Origin: Obesumbacterium proteus
Lineage (GTDB): Bacteria; Pseudomonadota; Gammaproteobacteria; Enterobacterales; Enterobacteriaceae
Assembly (NCBI RefSeq): GCF_001586165.1
Contig: NZ_CP014608.1
Location: 2,170,001-2,234,000 of the forward strand
Reading direction: 5' to 3'
DNA length: 64,000 bases
Below the pieces are notes generated by a model that saw nothing but the letters and a program-made list of their open reading frames with translations, had not been told where the DNA came from and did no database searches. Positions within the stretch are counted from its first letter, which is position 1, and every line of letters begins with the position of its first letter. The position numbers and the translations under genes are program-made. Shown here in pieces: positions 55,511-64,000 of the stretch.

Positions 55511-57034
55511 TTGATAATCAGCGAAATGCAACGCAAGCTTGCCACATGGGCAGCCACCGATCCGTCCCTACGGATTCAACGGCTGCTGCGTCTGATAACA
55601 CAACCAGAATGGCTGGCTGAAGCGGCGCGGATCACGCTTTCATCAAAGGGGGCCCATACCCCCGGCGTTGATGGCGTGAACAAAACAATGCTACAGGCCA
55701 GACTGGCTGTTGAGCTGCAAATCCTCAGGGATGAATTACTCTCAGGCCACTACCAGCCCTTGCCCGCCAGACGGGTTTACATCCCTAAAAGCAACGGCAA
55801 ACTGCGACCACTGGGTATCCCCGCGTTGCGGGATCGTATTGTTCAGCGGGCCATGCTGATGGCGATGGAGCCGATATGGGAGAGTGATTTTCATACGCTC
55901 TCATATGGCTTCCGGCCTGAGCGCAGTGTCCACCACGCGATCCGCACGGTGAAATTACAGCTCACAGACTGTGGTGAAACCCGGGGACGCTGGGTGATTG
56001 AAGGCGACCTGTCCAGTTACTTCGACACCGTACATCATCGACTGCTGATGAAGGCTGTACGCCGCAGGATCAGTGACGCACGTTTCATGACTCTGCTGTG
56101 GAAAACCATCAAGGCGGGACATATCGATGTCGGTCTCTTTCGGGCGGCCAGTGAAGGTGTACCACAGGGCGGTGTTATATCGCCGCTATTATCGAACATC
56201 ATGCTGAATGAGTTCGATCAATACCTGCATGAGCGCTACCTGAGCGGGAAAGCCAGAAAAGATCGGTGGTACTGGAATAACAGTATCCAACGGGGCCGAA
56301 GTACGGCGGTCAGAGAAAACTGGCAGTGGAAACCCGCGGTGGCGTACTGCCGCTATGCCGATGATTTTGTCCTCATCGTCAAAGGCACCAAAGCACAGGC
56401 GGAAGCCATCAGGGAGGAGTGTCGGGGTGTGCTCGAAGGCAGTCTGAAACTCAGGCTGAACATGGATAAGACTAAAATCACCCATGTTAATGACGGCTTT
56501 ATCTTTCTGGGGCACAGGATCATTCGCAAACGCAGTCGTTATGGCGAGATGCGAGTGGTCTCAACGATCCCGCAGGAGAAAGCCAGAAACTTCGCCGCAT
56601 CGCTGACAGCACTGTTATCAGGCAACTACAGTGAAAGCAAAGTCGATATGGCTGAACAACTCAACCGAAAACTGAAAGGCTGGGCCATGTTCTATCAGTT
56701 CGTTGATTTTAAGGCCAAAGTCTTCAGTTATATCGACCGTGTCGTGTTCTGGAAGCTGGCTCACTGGCTGGCCCGCAAATACCGTACAGGTATCGCTTCC
56801 CTGATGAGGTGGTGGTGTAAATCACCGAAACCGGGTCAGAGCAAAACGTGGGTTTTATTTGGTAAAACCAATCACGGCAAGCTCAGCGGCGAAATACTGT
56901 ACCGGTTGGTGGGGCAAGGCAAGAAGCTGTTCCGCTGGCGGCTACCCGAAGGTAATCCCTATCTGAGGACGGAGACCAGAAACACGTATACATCGCGCTT
57001 TACAGAAGTGGCAATGGCGTTCGCCAGCATTTAA
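55511..57034 (+). CDS. ltrA: Group II intron reverse transcriptase/maturase
   Basis: A 507-residue intron-encoded protein. RT motifs: RRVYIPKSNGKLRPLGIPAL, SYGFRPERSVHHAI, EGDLSSYFDTV, VPQGGVISPLLSNIMLNEFD and the catalytic CRYADDFVLIV. Domain X follows (KLKGWAMFYQFVDFKAKVFS). I see no HNH endonuclease domain, so mobility may rely on replication-fork primers. The frame starts TTG 55511 behind GAGGTGA, with ATG 55526 as an alternative. Confidence 0.94.
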   Translation: MIISEMQRKLATWAATDPSLRIQRLLRLITQPEWLAEAARITLSSKGAHTPGVDGVNKTMLQARLAVELQILRDELLSGHYQPLPARRVYIPKSNGKLRPLGIPALRDRIVQRAMLMAMEPIWESDFHTLSYGFRPERSVHHAIRTVKLQLTDCGETRGRWVIEGDLSSYFDTVHHRLLMKAVRRRISDARFMTLLWKTIKAGHIDVGLFRAASEGVPQGGVISPLLSNIMLNEFDQYLHERYLSGKARKDRWYWNNSIQRGRSTAVRENWQWKPAVAYCRYADDFVLIVKGTKAQAEAIREECRGVLEGSLKLRLNMDKTKITHVNDGFIFLGHRIIRKRSRYGEMRVVSTIPQEKARNFAASLTALLSGNYSESKVDMAEQLNRKLKGWAMFYQFVDFKAKVFSYIDRVVFWKLAHWLARKYRTGIASLMRWWCKSPKPGQSKTWVLFGKTNHGKLSGEILYRLVGQGKKLFRWRLPEGNPYLRTETRNTYTSRFTEVAMAFASI

Positions 57035-57039
57035 ATGGA

Positions 57040-57073
57040 GAGCCGGATGCGCTGAAAGGTGCACGTCCGGTTC
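57040..57073 (+). ncRNA. Group II intron domain V
   Basis: The 34-nt element starts GAGCCGGATGCGCTGAAAGG and closes with GTCCGGTTC, forming the conserved domain V hairpin with AGC catalytic triad and GAAA loop, six bases after the maturase stop. This is the ribozyme core and places the intron 3' end correctly. Confidence 0.92.
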
Positions 57074-57603
57074 GGGGAGGAGAGGCAGGGAAATAGTCCG
57101 ACTACGCCCTGCCTCTTACTCTACTCTGGACAGGTAAACGTTGGCCTTACCTCGCTGTTGTTCTCGATATGTTCGCAAGGAAACCGGTGGGCTGGGCAAT
57201 GTCATTCTCGCCGGACAGCAAGCTGACCATCAAAGCGCTGGAAATGGCGTGGGAAGCTCGCGGTAAACCAGCCGGAGTGATGTTCCATAGTGACCAGGGT
57301 AGCCTCTATACAAGCAGGCAGTTCCGGCAGTTACTGTGGAGTTGCCGGATCGGGCAGAGTATGAGCCGACGTGGAAACTGTTGGGACAACAGCCCGATGG
57401 AACGCTTCTTCCGTAGTCTGAAAAACGAGTGGGTGCCGGTGACAGGTTATATAAACTTTAGCGAAGCTGCTCATGCGATCACAGACTATATCGTCGGGTA
57501 TTACAGCTCGCTAAGGTCGCATGACTATAACGGTGGATTACCCCCAAACGAATCGGAAAACCGATACTGGAAAAACTCTAAAGCGGTGGCCAGTTTTAGT
57601 TGA

Positions 57604-57766
57604 CCATATATGGACGCCCCGGGTGATGCAAGTACTAGTTCGATGCGGTTTGCGACCATATATCCGGCGTCGTTAGTAGGTTCAATGACCTGCGCCATGA
57701 TGTTATCCGAGCCCTGTTTCCTAATCACTACACCGGTATTTGATTACCCAGGTCAACTTCAGGCTG
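57604..57766. other. Short spacer between IS3 orfB and IS66 remnants
   Basis: No clear gene. Minus-strand translation around 57610-57728 (MAQVIEPTNDAGYMVANRIE) looks protein-like but is too short to assign. The repeated motif GACCATATAT at 57602 and 57655 may mark an old IS junction. Confidence 0.4.
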
Positions 57767-58100
57767 TTACAGGGACGGCAACCGTGTCAGCACATCCTTG
57801 AGATAGGCATACGGATCGTGCCCATTATTACGGGCCGACTGGATCAAACTCATGATCGCAGCAGCGCGCTTGAGCATGCGAACCCACGCCGAGCATTTGA
57901 GAAGGCAACGGGATGAACGCTGGCTGGATAGCCGTGGTTTTGTGGGTAGGCAGCCGAATCCATTTGTGGTCGAGGTTGGCATTGAGGCTGTAGCCCAAGG
58001 CGATGTTTGCGATGGAGGCACCGGGTTCAGAACACTCCTGAATGACCTGAGCCTTGAAAGATTTGCTGTAGGTACGGCGCTGAGGGCGCATGGAAAATCC
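57767..58100 (-). pseudogene. IS66-family remnant (tnpA fused by deletion to the tnpC end)
   Basis: On the minus strand the upper part encodes PQRRTYSKSFKAQVIQECSE, the N-terminus of IS66 TnpA. The lower part, in another frame, encodes AAAIMSLIQSARNNGHDPYA and YLKDVLTRLPSL, the C-terminus of the IS66 TnpC. Everything between is deleted, so the element is dead. It forms the left border of the stress-tolerance locus. Confidence 0.8.
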
Positions 58101-58597
58101 GCTTGATGGGCCATGGCCTTCGGAGGCGGTGTCGGGAAGGTGTGTTGGCCGGACGGATACTGTTGAACTACGTTGTCTGGGGCAACGGAAGTGTTTCGGC
58201 CCGACTCTGGAACGCGATCCGCAGCGACGACTGGGCAATTCCGCACGTTGGCCTGAGCAGCCTCGGGGAGATCGTCGTCTGGGCGCGCCCAGACGAGTTT
58301 CCGCCAAGGAACATGCAGACGAGCAAGGGGCTGCGGGCACTCGGCTACAACGTGAGGATCGGTGTTTGATCGAGGCGCCTGTGGCACACGCAGGCTGAGG
58401 AGCCAGGCGCTGTCCATTGCCTGATCAGGCCGCCCCCCTGTGCCTTGCCTGAGCAGTTGACCTGCATCAATGGGGCGGGAGAACGCTGCACATTGACTCT
58501 TGACTCTTGAAGTTTTTCATAGTAGGTCTAATATTACAAAGTATTGCAAGGATATCCTTGGCCGGAACCGCAAAGCGACGCGATTGGAGAGGGTGAG

Positions 58598-58879
58598 ATG
58601 AAAGCGCACCTACAGGTGATTTTCACGCTCGATGAATTGGCTGCGTACTTGAAAGTCGGCAAGCGGACGCTTTATCGGCTCGCCGCACACGGGGAAATTC
58701 CGGCTTTCAAGGTGGGCGGGACGTGGCGGCTTCGTCAAAGTGAAATCGATCAGTGCATCAATGATCAGACCCGAGCCGGAGCAAAGAAGGAGGTGATGCG
58801 CAAGCGTGAACAGCAGAAGTCATCCGAGCAGCCCGTGTCGCCTGGGCGCACTGCCCGTCGCAGCAGGCAAAGGGCTTGA
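58598..58879 (+). CDS. Excisionase-type HTH DNA-binding protein, first gene of the stress locus
   Basis: A 93-residue protein with a MerR/excisionase-like HTH: FTLDELAAYLKVGKRTLYRL, then KVGGTWRLRQSEIDQCI. The C-terminus is basic (GRTARRSRQRA). It is the usual first gene of tLST, taken to be a regulator. ATG 58598 follows GAGAGGGTGAG and suits the domain better than the upstream start. It lies 34 bp before the small Hsp gene. Confidence 0.88.
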   Translation: MKAHLQVIFTLDELAAYLKVGKRTLYRLAAHGEIPAFKVGGTWRLRQSEIDQCINDQTRAGAKKEVMRKREQQKSSEQPVSPGRTARRSRQRA

Positions 58880-58913
58880 GTAACTCGTTTTCCAATTTTT
58901 CTGGAGGTATGAC

Positions 58914-59483
58914 ATGGACATCGATTTCAAGAAGTTGGCTCCCTGGAACTGGTTCAAGAACGAGCAGCAAGAGCAGCAGACCGCCTCTTCCCTGCCGGTG
59001 CAGCGCAATGACCTGCCAGCGGCGAGCGGGCCAGTCAGCCCGATCCTGCAACTGCATCGGGAAATCGACCGGCTGTTCGATGACGCATTCCGGGGCTTCG
59101 GTTTTCCGGCGTTGAACATGCCGCAGTGGCCATCCGATTGGTCGGGCATGCTGAAGCCGGCCCTGGACATCCAGGAAACCGACAAGCAGTACAAGATTGC
59201 CCTGGAAGTGCCCGGTGTCGAGGAGAAGGACATCCAGATCACCCTCGACAACGACGTGCTGATGGTGCGTGGCGAGAAGCGCCAGGAACAGGAGAAGAAG
59301 GAAGGTGGCTTCCACCGTGTGGAGCGCTCCTACGGCAGCTTTCAGCGTGCCTTGAACCTGCCTGACGACGCCAACCAGGATTCGATCAAGGCATCGTTCA
59401 AGAACGGGGTGCTCACGGTCACGATCGACAAGCGCGAGGTCAGCGCGCCGAAGCAGGGACGCTCGATCCCGATCAACGGCTGA
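58914..59483 (+). CDS. hsp20: Small heat-shock protein, Hsp20 family (sHsp20-GI)
   Basis: A 189-residue ATP-independent holdase. The N-terminal arm (MDIDFKKLAPWNWFKNEQQE) precedes the alpha-crystallin domain (about 80-180) with VPGVEEKDIQITLDNDVLMV, FQRALNLPDDAN and FKNGVLTVTIDKRE. It keeps unfolded proteins soluble for the downstream disaggregase. A strong GGAGG site lies before the ATG. Confidence 0.95.
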   Translation: MDIDFKKLAPWNWFKNEQQEQQTASSLPVQRNDLPAASGPVSPILQLHREIDRLFDDAFRGFGFPALNMPQWPSDWSGMLKPALDIQETDKQYKIALEVPGVEEKDIQITLDNDVLMVRGEKRQEQEKKEGGFHRVERSYGSFQRALNLPDDANQDSIKASFKNGVLTVTIDKREVSAPKQGRSIPING

Positions 59484-59588
59484 CGTCGCCGGCTCGTTCG
59501 TCACAAGAAAAACCCGGCCCGAGACGAGGTGTCGCGGCTCGCGATGCCTCGTCGCCTCAACCTTTTCAACCTTCTAAGGAGCATCAGC

Positions 59589-62438
59589 ATGGCCAGAAAA
59601 CAATGCCAGGTCTGCGGCCAACCCGCCACCGTGCGGGTGGAAGCCAATCTCAACGGTCGTCACAGCACCATGCTGTTGTGCGACGACCATTACCGGCAAT
59701 TAGTGCGCCAGCAAAAGCGCACCGTTTCGCCGCTGGAAGCCTTGTTCGGTTCGCGCAGCGGCCTGTTCGAGGACTTCCTCGGCAGTGACTTCTTCCGCAT
59801 CGGCGACGACGCGACGCCAGTTGCCGCCGATACCGATGACGTGGTCGATGCCTCGTTTGGCGAGCCCGCCGCCGCAGGTTCGGGTGCGCCGCGCCGTCGC
59901 GGCAGTGGGCTGGCCAGCCGCATCAGCGAACAGTCGGAAGCCTTGTTGCAGGAGGCCGCCAAACACGCTGCCGAATTTGGCCGCTCCGAGGTGGATACCG
60001 AACATCTGCTGCTGGCGCTGGCCGACAGCGACGTGGTCAAGACCATCCTGGGTCAGTTCAAGATCAAGGTCGATGACCTCAAGCGGCAGATCGAGTCTGA
60101 GGCCAAGCGCGGGGACAAGCCCTTCGAGGGCGAGATCGGCGTGTCGCCGCGCGTGAAGGATGCGCTCAGCCGCGCCTTCGTGGCCTCCAATGAACTCGGC
60201 CATTCTTATGTCGGTCCAGAGCATTTCCTGATCGGTCTGGCCGAGGAAGGCGAAGGGCTGGCCGCCAACCTGCTGCGCCGCTACGGCCTGACGCCGCAGG
60301 CGCTGCGCCAACAGGTCAGCAAGGTGGTCGGCAAGGGCGCCGAGGATGGACGCGCTGAGACGCCGACCAACACGCCAGAACTCGACAAGTACTCGCGCGA
60401 CCTGACCAAGATGGCGCGCGACGGCAAGCTCGACCCGGTGATCGGCCGCGCGCAGGAGATCGAAACAACCATCGAGGTGCTGGCCCGGCGCAAGAAGAAC
60501 AACCCGGTGCTGATCGGCGAGCCGGGTGTGGGCAAGACCGCCATCGTCGAAGGGCTGGCGCAGCGCATGGTGGCGGGTGAAGTGCCCGAGACCTTGCGCG
60601 ACAAGCGCCTGGTGGAACTCAACATCAACGCCATGGTGGCCGGCGCCAAATATCGCGGCGAGTTCGAGGAGCGCGTGCAGAAGGTGCTGAAGGAGGTGAC
60701 CGAGCACCAGGGCGAGCTGATTTTGTTCATCGACGAGGTGCACACCATCGTCGGTGCCGGCCAGGGCGGTGGCGAAGGCGGGCTGGACGTGGCCAACGTG
60801 TTCAAACCGATGATGGCGCGCGGTGAACTCAACCTGATCGGCGCCACGACGCTGAACGAGTACCAGAAATACATCGAGAAGGATGCCGCACTGGAGCGGC
60901 GCTTCCAGCCGGTGACGGTGCCCGAGCCGACGGTGGCCCAGGCCATCATGATTCTGCGCGGCCTGCGCGACACCTTCGAAGCGCACCACAAGGTCAGCAT
61001 CTCCGAGGACGCGATCATCGCGGCGGCCGAGTTGTCCGACCGCTACATCACGGCGCGCTTCCTGCCGGACAAGGCGATCGACCTGCTCGACCAGGCGGCC
61101 GCGCGCGTCAAGCTGTCGGCCACGGCCCGGCCGGTGGCCGTGCAGGAGCTGGAGTCCGAACTGCACCAGCTGCGGCGTGAACAGGATTACGTGGCCGCGC
61201 GCAAGCAGTACGACCAGGCCGCCGAGCTCGGCAAGCGCATCGAAGCCAAGGAGGCCGAGCTCAAGAAGCTCGTCGAGAACTGGGAGCGGGAGCGGGCCTC
61301 CGGCAGTGCCGAGGTCAAGGCGGAACACGTGGCGCAGATCGTCTCGCGCCTGACCGGCATCCCGGTCAACGAGTTGACGGTGGAAGAGCGCGAAAAGCTG
61401 CTGCACTTGGAACAACGGCTGCACGAGCGCCTGGTGGGACAAGACGAGGCGGTCCGTGCCGTGGCCGATGCCGTGCGGCTGTCCCGCGCCGGCCTGCGCG
61501 AAGGCAGCAAACCGGTGGCTACCTTCCTGTTTCTGGGCCCGACCGGGGTGGGCAAGACCGAGCTCGCCAAGGCATTGGCCGAATCGATCTACGGCGATGA
61601 GCACGCCCTGTTGCGCATCGACATGTCGGAATATGGCGAACGCCATACCGTGGCGCGGCTAGTGGGCGCGCCTCCGGGCTATGTCGGTTACGACGAAGGC
61701 GGTCAGCTCACCGAGAAGGTGCGGCGCAAGCCCTACAGCGTGCTGCTGCTCGACGAGATCGAGAAGGCACACCCTGACGTCTACAACATCCTGCTGCAAG
61801 TGTTCGACGACGGTCGCCTCACCGACGGCAAGGGCCGGGTGGTGGATTTCACCAACACCATCATCATCGCCACGTCCAACCTGGGTTCGGACATCATCCA
61901 GCGACGGCTGAAGGCGCGTGGGGCGGCCGACGAGGAGTACGAAAAGACCAAGGCCGAGGTCATGGACGTGCTGCGCGGCCACTTCCGGCCCGAGTTCCTC
62001 AACCGCATCGACGAGATCATCGTCTTCCATGCGCTGGGCAAGGAGGAGATCCGCCACATCGTCGGCCTGCAGCTCGATCGCGTGGCGCGCAGCGCCGCCA
62101 GCCAGGGCGTGACGCTCACTTTCGATCAGACGCTGATCGACCATTTCGCGGAAGAAGGCTACAAACCCGAGTTCGGTGCGCGTGAACTCAAGCGCCTGAT
62201 CCGCAGCGAGCTGGAAACTGCGCTGGCGCGCGAGATGCTCGGTGGCAGCATCGGCAAGGGCGATCACGCCAGCGCACGCTGGGACGACAAGGCCGAACGC
62301 GTGGTGTTCGAACGCAAAGAGCTACCGCAGACCCCGGCCGAGCCGGAGCAGCCGGATGTCGCGAAGGCGACCGAGACGCCGCACGGCGACGCTGGCAAAG
62401 GCTCGCGCAAGAAGAAGTCGGCGAGCGACGCATCTTGA
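59589..62438 (+). CDS. clpK: ClpK (ClpG-GI) stand-alone disaggregase
   Basis: A 949-residue Hsp100 ATPase that confers heat resistance. It starts with a zinc-finger-like CQVCGQPATV...CDDHY extension typical of ClpK, then the Clp N-domain (about 120-260), AAA-1 Walker A GEPGVGKTAIVEGLAQRM (about 311), a middle domain, and AAA-2 Walker A GPTGVGKTELAKALAESI (about 649). The ATG at 59589 has AAGGAG ahead; the frame is open from 59529. Length equals published ClpK (949). Its stop overlaps the next ATG (TGATG). Confidence 0.97.
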   Translation: MARKQCQVCGQPATVRVEANLNGRHSTMLLCDDHYRQLVRQQKRTVSPLEALFGSRSGLFEDFLGSDFFRIGDDATPVAADTDDVVDASFGEPAAAGSGAPRRRGSGLASRISEQSEALLQEAAKHAAEFGRSEVDTEHLLLALADSDVVKTILGQFKIKVDDLKRQIESEAKRGDKPFEGEIGVSPRVKDALSRAFVASNELGHSYVGPEHFLIGLAEEGEGLAANLLRRYGLTPQALRQQVSKVVGKGAEDGRAETPTNTPELDKYSRDLTKMARDGKLDPVIGRAQEIETTIEVLARRKKNNPVLIGEPGVGKTAIVEGLAQRMVAGEVPETLRDKRLVELNINAMVAGAKYRGEFEERVQKVLKEVTEHQGELILFIDEVHTIVGAGQGGGEGGLDVANVFKPMMARGELNLIGATTLNEYQKYIEKDAALERRFQPVTVPEPTVAQAIMILRGLRDTFEAHHKVSISEDAIIAAAELSDRYITARFLPDKAIDLLDQAAARVKLSATARPVAVQELESELHQLRREQDYVAARKQYDQAAELGKRIEAKEAELKKLVENWERERASGSAEVKAEHVAQIVSRLTGIPVNELTVEEREKLLHLEQRLHERLVGQDEAVRAVADAVRLSRAGLREGSKPVATFLFLGPTGVGKTELAKALAESIYGDEHALLRIDMSEYGERHTVARLVGAPPGYVGYDEGGQLTEKVRRKPYSVLLLDEIEKAHPDVYNILLQVFDDGRLTDGKGRVVDFTNTIIIATSNLGSDIIQRRLKARGAADEEYEKTKAEVMDVLRGHFRPEFLNRIDEIIVFHALGKEEIRHIVGLQLDRVARSAASQGVTLTFDQTLIDHFAEEGYKPEFGARELKRLIRSELETALAREMLGGSIGKGDHASARWDDKAERVVFERKELPQTPAEPEQPDVAKATETPHGDAGKGSRKKKSASDAS

Positions 62439-62629
62439 TGGCGGGCGAGGCTGCCGTGTCCGACCCCATCGGCCTGGCATGGGCAGCCTCCCTGGCATCA
62501 ATCGCGGTGGCGGTCGTGCCAGCGGGTCACGCGGTCGTCTACAAGCGTGATCCGCGGTCGGCCACGCCGTGGGGGCTGCTCATCAGCGGCGGCACTGCCC
62601 TCCCGCTCGCTGGCCATCCGTTTGCGTGA
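62438..62629 (+). pseudogene. PLDc_N (cardiolipin-synthase-like) N-terminal remnant
   Basis: 63 codons with one hydrophobic segment (LAWAASLASIAVAVVPAGHA) followed by VVYKRDPRSATPWGLLIS, the start of PLDc_N/cardiolipin synthase-like membrane proteins. The usual LLPVLGPLLY block is lost, indicating a decayed or shortened gene. Similar short frames lie between clpK and ftsH in this locus. Confidence 0.6.
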
Positions 62630-62689
62630 CGGTGCGGCCCGTCTGTTCACCTGATCCTCTGGCAACTCGACTTTCGAGGAACAAGGCCC

Positions 62690-64000
62690 ATGGAAAAAAA
62701 GAATCAATGGAATACCGGCTACTGGATCGTTGCCCTCCTGCTGTTGCTGAGTTTGCAGAGCTACTGGCAGACGGCGAAAACCGTCGAGCCGGTGCCCTAC
62801 AGCGAGTTCGAGAAGGCGCTGGACGAGGGGCGCGTGGCCGAAGTGCTGGTGTCGGATCGTACGGTGACCGGGCGCCTGAAGTCGCCGGACAGCCGGGGCA
62901 AGACGACGATCGTGGCAACGAGGGTCGAACCCAATCTTGCCGATCGCCTGTCGAAGTACGACGTGCCCTATGCCCGCGTGTTGGAGAGCACCTGGCTGCG
63001 CGATGTGCTGTCGTGGATCCTGTCAGCGGTATCCTTCTTTGGCGTCTGGTTCTTCCTGTTCCGCCGCTTCGCCGAGAAGCAGGGCATGGGCGGGTTTCTC
63101 AACATCGGTAAGAGCCGCGTCAAGGTGTTCGTGGAAAAGAACACCGGTGTGACGTTCGCCTATGTGGCGGGGGGGATGAGGCCAAGGCGGAGCTGGTCGA
63201 GATCGTCGATTTCCTGAAGAATCCGCAGGACTATGGCCGTCTCGGGGCGCGCATTCCCAAGGGCGTGTTGCTGGTCGGCCCACCGGGCACCGGCAAGACA
63301 TTGCTGACCAAGGCTGTTGCCGGCGAGGCGGCGGTGCCCTTCTTCTCCATCTCCGGATCAGAGTTTGTCGAGATGTTCGTCGGCGTGGGTGCGGCCCGTG
63401 TGCGCGACCTGCGCGACCTGTTCGAGCAGGCCCGAGGGCAGGCGCCGGCCATCATCTTCATCGACGAGCTCGATGCGCTGGGCCGCGCGCGCGGCGTCGG
63501 CGGCCCCATCGGCGGTCACGACGAGCGCGAGCAGACCCTCAACCAGCTGCTCACGGAGATGGACGGCTTCGACAGCTCGGTCGGGCTGATCATCCTCGCC
63601 GCCACCAACCGCCCCGAAATCCTCGACCAGGCGCTGCTGCGTGCCGGCCGCTTCGACCGCCAGGTGCTGGTGGACCGGCCCGACAAGAAGGGGCGGCTGG
63701 ACATCCTGAAGGTTCATGTCAAGAAGGTGACGCTGGCCCAGGATGTAGACCTCGAACAGGTAGCCGCACTGACCACGGGCTTTTCCGGCGCGGACCTCGC
63801 CAATCTGGTCAACGAGGCGGCGCTGGCGGCGAGGAGACGCCGTGCGTCCGCCGTGGAATTGCAGGACTTCACCGCGACCATCGAGCGCATCGTGGCGGGC
63901 CTGGAAAAGAAGAGCCGCGTGCTCAATCCCAAGGAGCGGGAAACCGTGGCCCATCACGAGATGGGCCATGCGCTGGTGGCGCTGGCGCTGCCCGAAACCG
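62690..64000 (+). pseudogene. ftsH: FtsH-type membrane metalloprotease, frameshifted and cut by window edge
   Basis: FtsH is a membrane-anchored AAA+ zinc protease. Frame one (62690 to about 63170) gives MEKKNQWNTGYWIVALLLLL, a periplasmic domain and a second membrane segment (LSAVSFFGVWFFLFRRF). The family motif FADVAGVDEAK is broken: the sequence reads GCGGGGGGGATGAG where GCGGGGGTGGATGAG is expected, a 1-nt loss at about 63168-63174. From there frame two carries Walker A GPPGTGKT, FIDELDALGRARG, the SRH and HHEMGHALV (zinc-binding HEXGH) to the edge. Also ADV is AYV here. Confidence 0.92.

Larger units (their letters stand above)
54855..57124 (+). mobile_element. Group II intron, 2270 bp, complete
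   Basis: The intron begins with GTGTG (canonical GUGYG) at 54855 and ends with AC (canonical AY) at 57124. Removing it joins GACGTATA to TCTGGACAGG and restores the transposase reading VTYIWTG. It encodes a maturase in domain IV and has a clear domain V near the 3' end. It lies in the sense direction of its host gene. Such retroelements splice as ribozymes and move by target-primed reverse transcription. Confidence 0.93.
54575..57603 (+). pseudogene. IS3-family orfB interrupted by a group II intron
   Basis: Exon 1 (to 54854) encodes GARSIAIMATLRDFKMGRWL to the start of the DDE domain; exon 2 (57125-57603) continues WTGKRWPYLAVVLDMFARKP to SFS at 57603. Joining the two gives the expected CGDVTYI-WTGKRW. 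There is also a 1-nt deletion just before the intron: CCTACC-AAGTGTGG should read CCTACCCAAGTGTGG for PTQVWCGDV. So even perfect splicing would leave a frameshifted message. The 5' half of orfB is missing. Confidence 0.88.
33606..64000. mobile_element. tRNA-Asn genomic island, left end to window edge
   Basis: From the att remnant rightwards the content is accessory: IS remnants, a regulated defence-like operon, broken SIR2, mob and uvrA genes, a group II intron and a stress-tolerance locus. Composition swings from AT-rich (49.6-51.8 kb) to GC-rich (58.4 kb onward), so it was assembled from several sources. No integrase gene is visible in the window; it and the second att site should lie to the right, unless lost. 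Confidence 0.75.
58427..64000 (+). mobile_element. Transmissible locus of stress tolerance (heat-resistance locus), left part
   Basis: Gene order HTH protein, small Hsp, ClpK, PLDc_N remnant, FtsH is that of the tLST/LHR known from heat-resistant E. coli, Klebsiella, Cronobacter and Pseudomonas. The DNA turns sharply GC-rich from about 58.4 kb, unlike the host. The left border is an IS66 remnant. The locus runs beyond the window, where further protease, Hsp and thioredoxin or antiporter genes would be expected. Confidence 0.92.

Noticed and set aside
58103..58369. Plus-strand 88-codon frame (VVWARPDEFPPRNMQTSKGL)
   Set aside because: It looks partly protein-like but overlaps the stretch just above the IS66 remnant, and I cannot connect it to a family; left unannotated.
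59700..61646. 648-codon open frame on the minus strand across clpK
   Set aside because: It is a shadow of the GC-rich clpK gene on the opposite strand; the translation has no family features and clpK is unambiguous.
1..64000. CRISPR arrays
   Set aside because: No regularly spaced direct repeats of 25-40 bp were seen; the only long repeats are tRNA-Asn genes and IS relatives.

Overview
The window reads as an enterobacterial (Enterobacterales) chromosome carrying a large foreign island on its right half. The left part has the order purU-ychJ-rssB-galU-hns, then ugd, gnd and tmaR/yeeX, with proteins very close to those of E. coli. My best guess is Hafnia or a close relative, but the genus is inferred and not proven here.

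Region 1 (1-10 kb) is core chromosome: purU (with an in-frame stop), ychJ, rssB, galU, hns, a complete 1195-bp IS5, ugd, gnd and tmaR. Region 2 (10-33.4 kb) is a variable zone punctuated by four intact, identical tRNA-Asn(GUU) genes, all on the minus strand. Between them lie an AraC regulator with a RibD-type reductase; a LacI-controlled pair (DcuC-type carrier and ADP-ribosylglycohydrolase) with AACGTT-centred operators; a frameshifted pit phosphate carrier; three paralogous P-loop kinases; a MOP-type flippase; a CHAD-like protein; and extra copies of ytfJ, lptF and lptG. Next comes a serine-palmitoyltransferase-like enzyme with an acyl carrier protein, an NAD-dependent epimerase/reductase, a fatty-acyl ligase, a GNAT-fold N-acyltransferase of bacterial ceramide-synthase type and a phosphopantetheinyl transferase. 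Together these look like a set for making, and probably exporting, a sphingolipid (ceramide-type lipid), which is unusual for this order.

Region 3 (33.6-58.4 kb) starts at a truncated fifth tRNA-Asn, of which only the 16-nt 3' end remains. This is the expected left junction of an island using the same tRNA-Asn core as the Yersinia high-pathogenicity island. Its centrepiece is a compact eight-gene block (34.2-47.7 kb). An RtcR-like sigma-54 activator with a CARF-like sensor domain is followed by a near-consensus sigma-54 promoter. The operon behind it encodes a vWA protein, a PP2C phosphatase, a protein kinase with zinc ribbon (a TerY-P-type triad), an SF1 helicase, a winged-helix protein ending in a HEPN-like RNKSSH motif, a coiled-coil McrB-like AAA+ ATPase and a zinc-ribbon protein. 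I read it as an inducible defence or nucleic-acid-stress system, and it is the best candidate for an under-described system here. To its right is a scrapyard of mobile DNA: a truncated SIR2 gene, an AT-rich putative nuclease, a truncated MobC-like gene, IS3, IS1, IS66 and uvrA fragments, and a complete 2270-bp group II intron sitting exactly inside an IS3-family transposase gene.

Region 4 (58.4-64 kb, end of window) is GC-rich and is the start of the transmissible locus of stress tolerance (heat-resistance locus): an excisionase-like HTH protein, a small heat-shock protein, ClpK, a PLDc_N remnant and a frameshifted ftsH.

Caution: single-base length changes in or next to short G or C runs break pit, ftsH and the intron-bearing transposase. 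This pattern could reflect assembly error as well as real decay.
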